This document shows, piece after piece, positions 54,001-58,899 of a stretch of 59,882 bases of DNA. The notes under the pieces were generated by a model that ran no database searches, was not told the DNA's origin, and saw nothing but the letters and a program-made list of their open reading frames with translations. Each line of letters begins with the position of its first letter. Position 1 is the stretch's first letter. The position numbers were made by a program, and so were the translations under genes. This DNA is from Symbiodinium natans (taxonomy: Eukaryota > Sar > Dinophyceae > Suessiales > Symbiodiniaceae), in assembly GCA_905221605.1 (NCBI GenBank), contig CAJNDS010000324.1, forward strand, positions 262,501-322,382. The letters run 5' to 3'.

Positions 54001-57000
54001 TTTGAAGCTTTGTGGGGGGGGGGGGGGGTTAGGGTTTAGGGTTTAGGGTTTAGGGTTTAGGGTTTAGGGTTTAGGGTTTAGGGGTTAGGGTTTAGGGTTT
54101 AGGGTTTAGGGTTTAGAGCTTAGGGCTTAGGGCTTAGGGCTTGGGGTTTGGGGTTTGGGGCTTAGGCAGGCAGAGTGCAGGAGGAGTAGCAGGGGCTATA
54201 GGCATCTCTTTGCGACATGAAGGTCAATGAAGCACAATGCTTCGGCTAAGAACGGACTTAGGAATCATCGATGGGTGTGAACGACGTTTCTGCATGTGCA
54301 ATATCCACAAAGCCCAGAACAATGCAAAGCGAAACACCCAATTTGACCGTGCACAATTAAACACAAAAATGAATAAATATATAAATATAGATATAAATAT
54401 AAACAAATAAATAAATAAGTAAGTATATATGTCCACATACATACATACATACATCCATATATACACACATACATACATACACAAGGGGAACTGTTTTTAA
54501 TATTGGCTGATCTTGCACAACAATATCAAACTAGCTTAGGGCAGGTCAGCATATGGCGAAACCCTAAGCTCTAAGCCCTAAACCCTAAACCCCAAACCGC
54601 CCAACTCACCCCCAGCTTCCCCGTCAGCCTTCGGGCAGACCCTAAACCCTAAACCCTAAACCCTAAACCCTAAACCCTAAACCCTAAACCCTAAACCCTA
54701 AACCCTAAACCCTAAACCCTAAACCCTAAACCCTAAACCCTAAACCCTAAACCCTAAACCCTAAACCCTAAACCCTAAACCCTAAACCCTAAACCCTAAA
54801 CCCTAAACCCTAAACCCTAGACCCTAGACCCTAAATCCTAAACCCTAAACCCTAAACCCTAAATCCTAAATCCTGAATCCTAAACCCTAAACCCTCAACC
54901 CTAACCCTAAACCCTACATAAACTTAAACTGCACCTTAAAGTCCCCAGGCCCTGGCTGCAGGTCTTTGCGTGTTGAATTCTGGCTGCGGGGCTGATGAGT
55001 GTTTCGGCGGTTAGGGGCCCTAAGCCTTAAGCCCTCAGCCCTTAGCCCTAAGCCCCAAGCCCTAAGCCCTAAGCCCGAAGCTCTGCACACTAAATCCATT
55101 TAGGGTTCAGGGTTAGGCTTTAGGGTCCCTAAACCCGTCAGACACGAGATCCTGAACGCCTCAAGCCCCTAGTGCAAGCAAGGTGCGTGGGCGACGGTTT
55201 CGCCATGTCACCTGGTGGAAGTTAGGATTTAGGGTGTAGGACGTAGGGTTTAGGGTTGAGGGTTGAGGGTTTAGGGTTGAGGGTTTGGGGTTTAGGGTTC
55301 GAGGGTTGAAAAGGCTCCGACTTCAGCTTTCGCAACCTCTGGGATTCGGAGATGATGGTTCCGCGGACGGTCGGCGTTGGTGACGTGAGAGATGGCGGTT
55401 TTGATGTCAGCTCTTGTCAGCCTAAACCCTAAACCCTACATCCTAAACCCTAAACCCCGAACCCTAAACCTTAAACCCCGAACCCCGAACCCCGAACCCT
55501 GAACCCTAAACCCTAAACCCTAAACCCTAAACCCCAAGCCCCGAAATAGCAACTAGCTTCATCCAATGGTGACAAGCGCACATCTGTAGCCATGGCAAAC
55601 CCTAAAACCCCAACCTTTGAAGGAATCATGAAAGATTTCTCAAGCTATTGGGGCCTAAACGTCCCAAACTTTGAATCTAGGGATTAGAGTCCAGGTTTTG
55701 GGTTCTCAAACTGTGAGCCCTCTTCCCCCTGGGTTTAGGATTTAGGGTTTAGGGTTTATTAGGGTTTACATCGTCCCAAAACGAGTGACCAAAGCCCAGC
55801 AAAGCTCCTACACCTATACCCGGAATCGCGCAAGTCAATGCCTTGAAAGCCTTAAGCCCGTGTACCCCTAAAGACCATTATAAGTCTGAAAAGAAATCTT
55901 ACTCCTCCCCCACCGCAGCACCAAGCCCAAAGCCACCTTAACCCTAAAGATCGAACCCTAAGCCCTAAGCCCTAAGGCCTAAGCCCTAAACCCTAAACCC
56001 TAAGCCCTAAACCCTAAACCCTGAACTCAAGGCCCAGTGGGGGGGGGGGGGGGGGCGGCGGCGCTTAAGCTCCTGGACCTGGATGTAAGTGGGCTGTTGA
56101 CTTGAGTTTAGGCCTAAACCCTAAAAGAGCGGTTTAGGGTTTAGGGTTTAGGGTTTAGGCTTTAGGGTTTGAGGTTTGGGGTTTGGGGTGTAGGGTTTAG
56201 GGCTTAGGTTTTAGGGTTTAGGGTGGTTTTGCCGCCTGAGACGGCGTGGGTGGGATAAAGATGTTGGATGGCCCTCCGCTATCGGGCCATGACTGCTCTT
56301 CGCATTTCACGAAGCTTTCGAAGCGAGTCTGCATCCCAACCTTCACAGCTGCTGCACCCCTTCACAGCAAACCCTAAACCCTAAACCCTAAACCCTAAAC
56401 CCTAAACCCTAAACCCTAAACCCTAAACCCTAAACCCTAAACCCTAAACCCTAAACCCTAAAACTTAAACCCCAAACCCTAAACCTTTCCGAACCCTGGG
56501 TCGAACTCCGCAGCTCATGCAAAGGCTCGAGGGCAGTGTGGCCCTCGCAATGACCGTGCGAAGCAGCTCGGCAAGTTTTCCAGGACGCGGAGTACGTAGG
56601 GGTTTAGGGTTTAGGGTTTAGGGTTTACGGTTTAGGGTTTAGCGTTTAGGACCCCGAGAAGGCCTTTTATTCCTAATTTTTTAGGCTTTGCGATCCCTTT
56701 GTCAGCCCCTGTAAACTAAACCAGAAAGAGTACCCTTTTTATTCCTGGGTTACTCTTGGGTCTAGTATCTAGCTGCTCAAACTTGGGGGTTCAGCCTAGC
56801 TTTTGTTTTCAATTCGGGTTTCAGTTTAGCTTTTTGCTTGAGTCGGGCGTACGGGTGTTTTAGTTCAGGCTTTTGGTTTGAAAGCTTGGGTTCAGGGTCC
56901 GTTTGTCATTCTAATTGGGTTCAGGTTGTTTTTTGAAGGGTGACGGGCTTTAGGATGCTGGGTTTTCGGGGTCTGCGCCTTTTTTTGCTCAACCCACAAC

Positions 57001-58389
57001 CCTAAACCCTAAAAGCTTAATTTCTGAGGGTCAGAGTGTTTAGCTGTTTTGCTGTCAGGTGTTGGGGCTTTAGGGAGGGGTGCTCCAATGAGGATCTCTT
57101 GATTTTCAGAAGTTATGAGAAGATGGGGATTTAGGGTTCAGGGTTTTCAGGCTTAAAGCCGTCTGGGGTTTAGGGCTTTGGGACTTTCGGGGTGTTTAGG
57201 GTGTTCGGGGGTCAGAGGCTTATAGGCCTGGCCCACAGGGTTTGGGGCTTTGGGAATCCCTTTAAAAACCTTAAACCCCCGCTTCGGGTTTAGGGTTTAG
57301 GGATGTTTGCAAGCATGAAGCAGCAATGCCCAGTCGTCAGCCCCCCCAAACTCCCCAAAGCCCTAAACAAGGCTGTTCAGGAAGAATGTGTTTTGCCTAG
57401 TAGGCACCTGAGTTCATACTCTGCTACAACTGACCAGCCTAGGCAATCCTGAAGCCCTAAACCCTAAACCCTGAGCCCTAAACCCTAAACCCTAATTAAA
57501 CCCTAAACCCTAAACCCCAAACGCCGCCACGCCGCCACCTGCCTGTGTCGAGTTCAAGACCACCTTGAACCTTCCGCAGTGTATATATTATATTATATTA
57601 TATTGTATTATATTATATTATATTATATTATATTATATTGTTTTATTTTATATTATATATATTAGATTATATGTATATAGTCTACTTTGTGCAACCCTTT
57701 AAGAAAGCTGCCCCAGGCTTCGACTTTACTTTCGCGGCGCCCACGGCGGACCCGAGCCAGGTGGGAACCTGCGCCTGGGAGCCATTCAGGGGGTTTAGGG
57801 TTTAGGGGGTTTAGGTGGGTCTTTAGGAATATATGGATCGGAATAAGTACTAATATGAATATACTCGAATAACCCCCCCCCCCCCCCAGCTTATTCCAAT
57901 TAGGGTTTTTTAGGGGTCTAGGTTTGAGGGGCTTGTTTTTTTTTCTTCCAGATTTAGGGCTCTAGGGTGGAAAGAATCTCAAAAACTTAGCTTGACCGCG
58001 GAGTCGAACCTCTCGACTGTTGCGCCTGTAGGGTTTAGCATTGAGGGTTGAAGGCTGCGGGTGTCTTGGAACCTAAGCCCTAGATAAGTGGCGTTGGAGC
58101 CCAAAACCCAAAACCCAAAACCCAAAACCCAAAACCCAAAACCCCAAAACCCAAAACCCAAAACCCAAAATCCCAAAACCCAAAATCCATAACCCCAAAG
58201 CCAAAACCTAAAACCCAAAAACCCAAAGCCCAAAGCCCAAAACCCCAAACCCCAAACCCAAAACCCAAAGCCCAAAACCGAAAACCCTAAACCCTAAGCC
58301 CTAAACTTCCCCGCGTCCGCAAAGGCACCGGTGCGACCATCCACACGAAGAACGGGCTCTGGATGACGCCGCGCGCGAGGGCGCATTAG
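31959..58389 (+). CDS. CYP97-like cytochrome P450, 3' 20 exons (5' end not found)
   Basis: Heme-thiolate monooxygenase. Joined exons: 31959-32014, 32922-33005, 34153-34206, 43897-43922, 44289-44332, 45724-45785, 46682-46728, 48082-48112, 48693-48737, 49581-49640, 49832-49867, 50556-50604, 51205-51281, 51510-51558, 52718-52760, 53941-53988, 55183-55206, 56525-56562, 57717-57770, 58325-58389. They give 992 nt, 329 codons plus stop in one unbroken frame. P450 landmarks appear in correct order: I-helix AGHETT, K-helix ESLR, PERF-region DRF, heme loop FGAGPRKCVG with the ligand Cys, and the C-terminal GATIHTKNGLWM. The segments PGWAGYDP and YPTEIASDYAFLPFG point to the CYP97 clan, whose plant members hydroxylate carotenoid rings; substrate here is inferred only. 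The N-terminal third was not found upstream, where satellites and the Copia element lie. Confidence 0.88.
32922..33005 (+). CDS. P450 exon 2
   Basis: Encodes VEHRAQTPFQYWKLP ... ERQREFT, matching the HRS..P..YW..P...RQ region of CYP97 enzymes. Acceptor AAAG|GT, donor GA (GAGACT). The following intron starts with TTTAGGG (33029-33075). It then holds a unique stretch, CCCTAAA (33410-33560), poly-C, CCCTATAAA variants (33660-33840), a small TIR element (33881-33988) and CCCTAAA (33995-34128). Confidence 0.8.
33881..33988. mobile_element. 108-bp MITE-like element, copy 1
   Basis: Ends in CTACTAATTGCTTAAGAACCCC and its imperfect inverse GGGGTTCTTAAGCAACTGGTAG, with an AT-rich middle containing CCTTATTAAGGGAAATATTGGG. 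A related copy, in inverse orientation, lies in P450 intron 10 (49679-49781). Confidence 0.8.
34153..34206 (+). CDS. P450 exon 3
   Basis: Encodes DNMTLLNGALNKCIEQAL, the helix preceding the I-helix. Acceptor CAAG|GA, donor GA (CTG|GATGGC). A shorter exon ending at 34200 with a GC donor is also in phase. The 9.7-kb intron that follows contains a tandem duplication and a second gene-like exon set. The duplication's second copy starts at about 39600 with sequence matching this donor. Confidence 0.75.
35160..35250. repeat. Poly-C and CG-dinucleotide tract
   Basis: About 45 consecutive C followed by alternating CG repeats, potentially Z-DNA forming. The proline-rich frames over it are artefacts of composition. 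Confidence 0.95.
35260..36440. other. Unique 1.2-kb block with repeated GATGATGCGC / GAGCATCATGAGCATCAG motifs
   Basis: Present in copy A of the duplication and absent from copy B. The phrases GAGCATCATGAGCATCAG (about 35394, 35663 and inverted at about 35943) and GATGATGCGC (about 35730, 35790, 36050) recur, as does CGGTATTTACG. A 36122-36424 frame and its antisense are open but unrecognised. It may be an inserted element; no clear termini were found. Confidence 0.5.
36733..36828. repeat. CCCTAGA variant array
   Basis: About 13 CCCTAGA heptamers follow a CCCTAAA array (36525-36732). In copy B the corresponding position has CCCTAAA, CCCCAAA and CCCAAAA types (40150-40320) instead, so the arrays evolved independently after duplication. 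Confidence 0.9.
37355..37517. repeat. TTTAGGG array inserted in a dispersed element
   Basis: About 160 bp of TTTAGGG repeats lie between GGTGCCCTT and TTTTGCCCTCC. In copy B the same flanks are adjacent (about 40848-40862, GTGCCCTTCGCCCTC) without any array. Confidence 0.85.
38367..38452. repeat. TTTAGGG array with empty site in copy B
   Basis: About 12 TTTAGGG units sit between GGCCGTATTC and TTCTCTTGGCCTCAGGG. Copy B (41903-41930) has the same flanks separated only by ACG. Confidence 0.9.
39180..39525. repeat. CCCTAAA array, about 345 bp
   Basis: One of the longest near-perfect CCCTAAA arrays of the window, with a CCTACAC interruption near 39388. It lies between duplication copies A and B. 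Confidence 0.95.
40331..42219 (+). CDS. Nested gene copy B, W-DG protein, exons in P450 intron 3
   Basis: Exons 40331-40365, 40764-40813, 41002-41064, 41694-41868 and 42123-42219, ending in TGA (42217-42219). Phases agree from the second exon onward: LQGFLG, then FWYLRSDNRCVGEIVENRLP, then VVWHIQWQ ... IQWSDGDVWLRK, then RPSGFCAPGLLEEPSKALQE and a terminal LLIALKP. All acceptors are AG|G. The 41064 donor (GCGTCACA) nearly repeats the next exon start (GCGTTGTC). Against copy A the 41694 exon shows about six synonymous and three replacement changes plus a 6-bp in-frame insertion. The start of the gene is not identified. Function unknown; it lies on the same strand as the host P450. Confidence 0.6.
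40835..40938. repeat. GTAGCCCAGTGG dispersed element
   Basis: About 100 bp, from GGTAGCCCAGTGGTGCCCTT to AAAGGGTGCC...ATGCTTACC, ends loosely inverted. Related copies: 42318-42412, 59629-59720, and diverged ones at about 1940-2046 and (array-interrupted) 37345-37610. Confidence 0.65.
42318..42412. repeat. GTAGCCCAGTGG dispersed element
   Basis: Copy with GTAGCCCAGTGGCACCCTT at the left and AAAGGGTACCGTGTTATAAC then ATGGTAACC at the right, directly before a CCCTAAA array. Confidence 0.65.
43897..43922 (+). CDS. P450 exon 4
   Basis: Encodes ELENRDYT plus the first two bases of a Lys codon. Acceptor CCAG|GA, donor GA (AA|GACGCT). Joins to exon 5 as RDYTKMDNPSLL. The 366-bp intron that follows has TTTAGGG near its start (about 43985, 44125-44165) and CCCTAAA near its end (44235-44278). 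Confidence 0.7.
44289..44332 (+). CDS. P450 exon 5
   Basis: Encodes MDNPSLLRFLVDMK, the conserved D.SLLRFLVDM segment before the I-helix. Acceptor CTAG|GA, donor GA (G|GACATG). The next intron starts with TTTGGGG/TTTAGGG and GGGCTTA arrays (44340-44610) and holds the CCCTCAAA array. Confidence 0.8.
44340..44615. repeat. TTTAGGG and GGGCTTA arrays
   Basis: Degenerate TTTGGGG/TTTAGGG followed by about 15 near-identical GGGCTTA units (44460-44575), the reverse-strand equivalent of CCCTAAG. Confidence 0.9.
44838..45205. repeat. CCCTCAAA octamer array
   Basis: More than 30 almost identical CCCTCAAA octamers, then CCCTAAA and CCCAAAA types. The 111-aa frame over it (repeating NPQTLKPS) is an artefact of the repeat. 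Confidence 0.95.
45724..45785 (+). CDS. P450 exon 6 (first part of I-helix)
   Basis: Encodes EATSGKQLRDDMITMLIAGH, ending at the His before the catalytic ETT. Acceptor ACAG|GA, donor GC (CAT|GCTCCT). The following intron has C-rich repeats and a GGGGGT tract early. A block at 46060-46580 contains recurrent TATTTACAGC and GTACA motifs, with TTTAGGG (46603-46672) just before exon 7, the reverse of the usual order. Confidence 0.85.
46682..46728 (+). CDS. P450 exon 7 (second part of I-helix)
   Basis: Encodes ETTASALTWALFELA plus two bases. With exon 6 it completes AGHETT, the oxygen-activation motif. Acceptor CGAG|GA, donor GC (CA|GCTCCG). The 1.35-kb intron contains TATATA and TG microsatellites, an AT-rich island with its own frame (47560-47805) and a CCCTAAA plus poly-C tract before exon 8. 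Confidence 0.85.
46750..46850. repeat. TA and TG/TC microsatellites
   Basis: TATATATA at about 46770-46780 followed by a (TG)n tract at 46800-46838. A second TA-rich microsatellite lies at 47229-47262. Confidence 0.9.
47380..47990 (+). other. AT-rich island with an 81-codon frame
   Basis: About 600 bp are visibly richer in A+T than the surroundings and free of telomere-like repeats. A frame from 47560 to 47805 runs MHKHKRRSEGVLFKA ... LEFESLML, well mixed in composition and Lys-rich, with A/T-ending codons unlike the exons around it. No family recognised. It could be organellar, viral or other foreign DNA inserted in P450 intron 7, or a chance frame. Confidence 0.4.
48082..48112 (+). CDS. 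P450 exon 8
   Basis: Encodes NPELMSRLQK, the J-helix start. It begins right after a poly-C tract (acceptor CAAG|GA) and ends at a GT donor (AAG|GTGGGT). The intron has TTTGGGG/TTTAGGG at 48135-48260 and CCCTAAA types at 48380-48670. Confidence 0.8.
48693..48737 (+). CDS. P450 exon 9
   Basis: Encodes EVDSVLGDRAKPTYE. Acceptor TGAG|GA; donor GA (GAG|GACCTC) with GAC repeated at the next exon start (GACATC). The intron holds long CCCTAAA (48765-49110), TTTAGGG (49315-49420) and CCCTAAA (49468-49553). Confidence 0.85.
48775..49100. repeat. CCCTAAA array, about 320 bp
   Basis: Nearly uninterrupted CCCTAAA units in P450 intron 9. Confidence 0.95.
49581..49640 (+). CDS. P450 exon 10 (K-helix)
   Basis: Encodes DIKKMELVRLCVAESLRMYP with the invariant ESLR (ExxR) motif. 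Acceptor AGAG|GA, donor GC (CCC|GCGCCC). The 191-bp intron that follows is the shortest and is mostly one MITE-like element. Confidence 0.9.
49679..49781. mobile_element. ~103-bp MITE-like element, copy 2, filling P450 intron 10
   Basis: Ends TTGCTTAAGAACCCC and GGGGTTCTTAAGCAA. Its reverse complement aligns by eye with 33881-33988, including the GGGAAATAT middle. It makes up more than half of a 191-bp intron. Confidence 0.8.
49832..49867 (+). CDS. P450 exon 11
   Basis: Encodes EPPLLIRRALEE, directly after the K-helix (MYP|EPPLLIRR). Acceptor ACAG|GA, donor GC (GAG|GCTGCG). The intron holds a ~47-bp tandem repeat, a foldback and a CCCTAAG array. Confidence 0.9.
49908..50052. repeat. ~47-bp tandem repeat (GTGGCCTTAAGATTAGTGAA)
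   Basis: Three to four units of GTGGCCTTAAGATTAGTGAA followed by GGTTCCAGTATTTT in intron 11. Confidence 0.85.
50103..50230. repeat. Foldback element with TACTTGGAGGTTC termini
   Basis: TACTTGGAGGTTC at the left is inverted at the right (GAACCTCCAAGTA), about 128 bp apart. A smaller foldback with AAGGTTCATGGGTAGTT arms lies at 52861-52922 in intron 15. Confidence 0.7.
50325..50515. repeat. CCCTAAG variant array
   Basis: About 24 CCCTAAG units, with single CCCTAGG and CCCTCAG members, upstream of exon 12. Confidence 0.95.
50556..50604 (+). CDS. P450 exon 12
   Basis: Encodes DVLPGGASGHETKVLR plus one base. Acceptor CCAG|GA, donor GC (G|GCCGGG). The next exon starts with the same GC. The intron has TTTAGGG (50623-50750), CCCTAAA (50832-50910) and degenerate TTCAGGG (50955-51140). 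Confidence 0.85.
51205..51281 (+). CDS. P450 exon 13
   Basis: Encodes MDFFVSIYNLQRDEKYWP through to TFDP, the beta strand before the meander (compare ISVYNLHR..YW). Acceptor TCAG|GC, donor GA (CCG|GACCTGCTT). The next exon begins GACCGCTTC, so eight of nine bases are shared once one gap is allowed. The 228-bp intron has a short CCCTAAA run. Confidence 0.9.
51510..51558 (+). CDS. P450 exon 14
   Basis: Encodes DRFKRKYTNPDIPGWA plus one base, including the PERF-region DRF and the PGWAG typical of CYP97-like proteins. Acceptor AAAG|GA, donor GC (G|GCGCCT). The intron contains mixed arrays and a unique 330-bp frame (52133-52426). Confidence 0.9.
52133..52426 (+). other. Open frame in P450 intron 14, unassigned
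   Basis: A 97-codon Gly/Pro/Ala-rich frame (MGPVLEHVLFGTSIGPLDLG ...) in non-repetitive GC-rich sequence. No domain is recognised. It is not in a position to be a P450 exon and may be a chance frame or an insertion. Confidence 0.25.
52440..52640. repeat. Dispersed intronic repeat, copy 1
   Basis: Shares ATGGCCCTCCGC..TCGGGCCA, CTGCTCTTCGCA..TCACGAAGCTTTCG and CCTTCACAGC with 56223-56370 in intron 17, in the same orientation, at perhaps 80% identity by eye. The shared part may begin further left (TTTAAGCCTAAACCCTAAAA). Confidence 0.8.
52718..52760 (+). CDS. P450 exon 15
   Basis: Encodes YDPEKWKGQLYPT plus two bases. Acceptor CAAG|GC, donor GC (GA|GCGCCT). Joins to exon 16 as LYPTEIASDY. The intron starts with TTTAGGG (52809-52860), holds a TTTATAGGG run (53150-53250) and CCCTAAA (53494-53580, 53850-53920). 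Confidence 0.9.
53941..53988 (+). CDS. P450 exon 16 (heme-loop start)
   Basis: Encodes IASDYAFLPFGAGPR plus two bases of Lys. Acceptor AGAG|GA, donor GT (AA|GTGCCTCG). The donor sequence GTGC is repeated at the next exon start (GTGCGTGG), so the heme-ligand Cys could be misread as belonging to this exon. The intron holds TTTAGGG (54020-54120), AT-rich microsatellites (54360-54480) and CCCTAAA (54637-54920). Confidence 0.9.
54366..54484. repeat. AT-rich microsatellites (AAAT/ATAC types)
   Basis: AATAAATA-type repeats followed by ACATACATACAT repeats in P450 intron 16. Minus-strand frames over it are artefacts. Confidence 0.9.
54637..54920. repeat. CCCTAAA array, about 280 bp
   Basis: Near-perfect CCCTAAA, then CCCTAGA, CCTAAAT and CCCTCAA variants at its right end, in intron 16. 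Confidence 0.95.
55183..55206 (+). CDS. P450 exon 17 (heme-ligand Cys), 24 nt
   Basis: Encodes CVGDGFA plus flanking bases and completes FGAGPRKCVGDGFAM. The Cys is the axial heme ligand. Acceptor CAAG|GT, donor GT (AT|GTCACC). It is the smallest exon of the gene. Intron 17 has TTTAGGG/TTGAGGG early, CCCTAAA at 55425-55550 and 56365-56490, and a dispersed repeat. Confidence 0.9.
56223..56370. repeat. Dispersed intronic repeat, copy 2
   Basis: Counterpart of 52440-52640; see that entry. Both copies lie in introns of the same gene, upstream of a CCCTAAA array. Confidence 0.8.
56525..56562 (+). CDS. P450 exon 18
   Basis: Encodes LEGSVALAMTVR, the L-helix (compare LE..VALAM). Acceptor AAAG|GC, donor GC (A|GCAGCT). 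The intron has TTTAGGG at 56600-56650, CCCTAAA at 57455-57520 and a TATAT microsatellite (57583-57665). Confidence 0.85.
57583..57680. repeat. TATTATAT microsatellite
   Basis: (TATAT)n with interruptions, about 40 bp upstream of P450 exon 19. Confidence 0.9.
57717..57770 (+). CDS. P450 exon 19
   Basis: Encodes FDFTFAAPTADPSQVGT with split codons at both ends. Acceptor CCAG|GC, donor GC (T|GCGCCT). The intron has TTTAGGG (57790-57815), a poly-C tract and a CCCAAAA array (58100-58290). Confidence 0.85.
58100..58312. repeat. CCCAAAA variant array
   Basis: CCCAAAA heptamers with CCCCAAA and CCCTAAA members before the last P450 exon. Minus-strand Gly/Phe/Trp-rich frames here are artefacts of the repeat. 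Confidence 0.9.
58325..58389 (+). CDS. P450 exon 20 with stop
   Basis: Encodes TGATIHTKNGLWMTPRARAH and TAG (58387-58389). GATIHT.NGLWM is the characteristic CYP97 C-terminal strand. Acceptor AAAG|GC. A TTTAGGG array follows 50 bp downstream. Confidence 0.9.
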
Positions 58390-58435
58390 CCCGCGCTTGC
58401 AGCTCGAGGGCTTGGGGGCCCCTGTTCGGGTTTGG

Positions 58436-58890
58436 GGTTATAGGGTTTAGGGTTTAGGGTTTAGGGTTTAGGGTTTAGGGTTTAGGGTTTAGGGTTGTAG
58501 GGTTGTAGGGTTATAGGGTTATAGGGTTATAGGGTTATAGGGTTATTATAGGGTTGTAGGGCTATAGGGGTATAGGGTTATAGGGTTATAGGGTTATAGG
58601 GTTATAGGGTTATAGGGTTATAGGGATTATAGGGTTATAGTTTTATAGGGTTATAGGGTTATAGGGTTATAGGGCTATAGGGTTATGGGGTTATAGGGTG
58701 ATAGGGTTATAGGGTTATAGGGTTAAAAGGGTTATAGGGTTATAGGGAGGGTTATTGGGTTGTAGGGTTATAGGGTGAAAGGGTAAAAGGGTTAAAGGGT
58801 TACAGGGTTCTGTGGGGTTCGCAAGGGTTGAGGATTCAGAGGGTTTAGGGTTTAGGGGTTTAGGGTTTAGGGCTTAGGGTTTAGGGTTTA
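58436..58890. repeat. TTTAGGG then GGGTTATA octamer array
   Basis: TTTAGGG units to about 58495, then about 30 GGGTTATA octamers with variants, and TTTAGGG again at 58840-58890. A homogenised variant downstream of the P450 stop. Confidence 0.95.
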
Positions 58891-58899
58891 GGGTTTCGG

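Noticed and set aside
53989-54010. Reading the heme Cys from exon 16 (KCLDLL)
   Set aside because: That frame ends without the conserved Gly; using the GT donor at 53989 and exon 17 at 55183 gives the expected RKCVGDGFAM.
54224-54484. Tyr/Leu-rich minus-strand membrane-like proteins
   Set aside because: Derived from AT-rich microsatellites in P450 intron 16.
57979-58275. Gly/Phe/Trp-rich minus-strand frames
   Set aside because: Translation of the CCCAAAA repeat array; no independent coding signal.
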